From Amycolatopsis nigrescens CSC17Ta-90 (GTDB lineage: Bacteria; Actinomycetota; Actinomycetes; Mycobacteriales; Pseudonocardiaceae), in contig NZ_ARVW01000001.1 of NCBI RefSeq assembly GCF_000384315.1, positions 2,179,746-2,243,745 of the forward strand: a DNA stretch of 64,000 nt. Reading direction: 5' to 3'. Positions 63,151-64,000 of this stretch are shown here, in pieces (position 1 is the stretch's first letter; each line of letters starts with the position of its first letter). A program made the translations under genes and the position numbers. Below the pieces are notes generated by a model. That model was not told where the DNA came from. It did not search any database and worked only from the letters and a program-made list of their open reading frames with translations.

Positions 63151-63221
63151 CGAAAGAGCTTCACCGATGAGATCCGGATTCAGCGAGTGGCCGAAAGGAC
63201 AATATGTGCAAGAATCCTGCC

Positions 63222-64000
63222 ATGGCATCGCTGCATCGCGTGGTTGTGCTCGCCGTGAGCGAGGTGATCGGGTACGACCTGTGCATCCCGCCGATGGTCT
63301 TCGGCAACGCGGCGGACGAAGAGGGCAGGCCGCTCTACGACGTGCGCGTCTGCGGACTGGACGAGCGGCCGATCCGGGTGACCGCCGGCTTCTCCGCGAC
63401 CGTGGACCACGGGCCGGAGGCGCTGGCCGAGGCGGACACGGTGATCATTCCGGGCACTCGGATCGAGGGCCCGCGGTTCCTCGGCACGCTGCCCGCCGTG
63501 CTCCGCGACGCGCTGGCGCTGATCCCCTCCCACGCCAGGATCATGTCGATCTGCACCGGCGCCTTCGTGCTCGGCGCCGCCGGGCTGCTGGACGGCAGGC
63601 CCGCGACCACGCACTGGGCGCATGCCGACACCTTCCGGCGGCTGTACCCGGAAGTGCTGCTGGACGAGCAGGTGCTGTTCGTGGACGACGGTGACGTGCT
63701 CAGCTCGGCCGGCCTCGCCGCCGGCCTCGACCTGTGCCTGCACGTGCTGCGCGCCGACCACGGCAGCGACGTGGCCAACCGGGTCGCCAGATACTGCGTG
63801 ACCCCGCCGTGGCGCGACGGCGGCCAGTCCCAGTTCATCGACCGGCCGCTGCCCGAAGCCGGTGACGGGAGCACGGCGGCCACCCGCGCCTGGGCGTCGC
63901 GGCGGCTCGGCGAGCCGCTGGACGTGGCGGAACTGGCCGGGCACGCGCGGATGAGCGTGCGCACGTTCAGCCGCCGGTTCCGCGCGGAAACCGGGCTGCC
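63222..64000 (+). CDS. GlxA-family AraC-type regulator (truncated by window end)
   Basis: 259 residues visible. An N-terminal DJ-1/PfpI-like domain (about 5-165) has the nucleophile-elbow SICTGAFVLGAAGLLDGRPATTHW. A C-terminal AraC helix-turn-helix begins (RRLGEPLDVAELAGHARMSVRTFSRRFRAETG) and runs off the edge. ATG 63222 is 71 nt from the divergent MFS gene, its probable target. Confidence 0.92.
   Translation, partial: MASLHRVVVLAVSEVIGYDLCIPPMVFGNAADEEGRPLYDVRVCGLDERPIRVTAGFSATVDHGPEALAEADTVIIPGTRIEGPRFLGTLPAVLRDALALIPSHARIMSICTGAFVLGAAGLLDGRPATTHWAHADTFRRLYPEVLLDEQVLFVDDGDVLSSAGLAAGLDLCLHVLRADHGSDVANRVARYCVTPPWRDGGQSQFIDRPLPEAGDGSTAATRAWASRRLGEPLDVAELAGHARMSVRTFSRRFRAETGL

Overview
The window is high-GC actinobacterial DNA, and it most resembles the Pseudonocardiaceae (Amycolatopsis and relatives). 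The evidence is a WhiB7-UvrD2 pair, a prfB-ftsE-ftsX-smpB block, GlnE beside two glutamine synthetases, a conservon (CvnA-D-like) with a styrene-monooxygenase-like flavoprotein, an XRE/DUF397 pair, an rrn operon with no tRNA in its spacer, and several genes whose start codon lies 6-7 nt after a TANNNT box with no ribosome binding site (leaderless). The 16S gene here would settle the genus. Nothing in the window indicates a CRISPR array, a transposase or an integrase.

Layout. 0.1-3.5 kb: a MacB/FtsX-type ABC exporter on the minus strand. 3.6-5.1 kb: a phage-like GH25 lysozyme beside ssrA (tmRNA). 5.3-7.9 kb: a putative-sensor protein, a histidine kinase and a LuxR-type regulator. An 18-bp palindrome, GGTAGGGCTAGCCCTACC, recurs upstream of this system, the ABC exporter and an acyltransferase (9.2-10.5 kb), so it is probably the operator of a small regulon. 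7.9-8.8 kb: a cupin gene divergent from a marR gene. 10.6-14.9 kb: amidohydrolase, smpB, ftsX, ftsE and prfB. Two near-identical initiator tRNA cassettes lie at 15.9-16.1 and 26.7-26.9 kb. They bracket an accessory segment with a decayed two-component system, a conservon, an XRE/DUF397 pair and AT-richer orphan genes.

27-42 kb is a conserved actinobacterial block: UPF0182, PPA1309, a Lon/PDZ protease, a DUF2342 metalloprotease, a YgjP-like peptidase, a ThiF-like protein, an ABC1 kinase, whiB7 and uvrD2. whiB7 has a long leader with a WhiB7-style promoter, a 95-codon leader ORF and a strong intrinsic terminator, which fits antibiotic-induced attenuation. 42.5-61.8 kb is the nitrogen block: DUF4191, RDD, glnA1 with a GlnR box, glnE and glnA2. 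Two things interrupt it. One is a 2.2-kb insert (ddn-like pseudogene, SDR, TetR) flanked by direct repeats of the 3' end of a thioesterase gene. The other is a complete rrn operon on the minus strand (16S-23S-5S), between glnE and glnA2. The window ends with an MFS transporter and a truncated GlxA-type AraC regulator.

How the genes work together: tmRNA and SmpB form the trans-translation pair although they lie 6.4 kb apart. GlnR, GlnE and GlnA1 make a nitrogen-control unit. FtsEX and RF2 are the usual actinobacterial neighbours of SmpB. Many long open frames opposite the real genes are GC-driven shadows and are left out.
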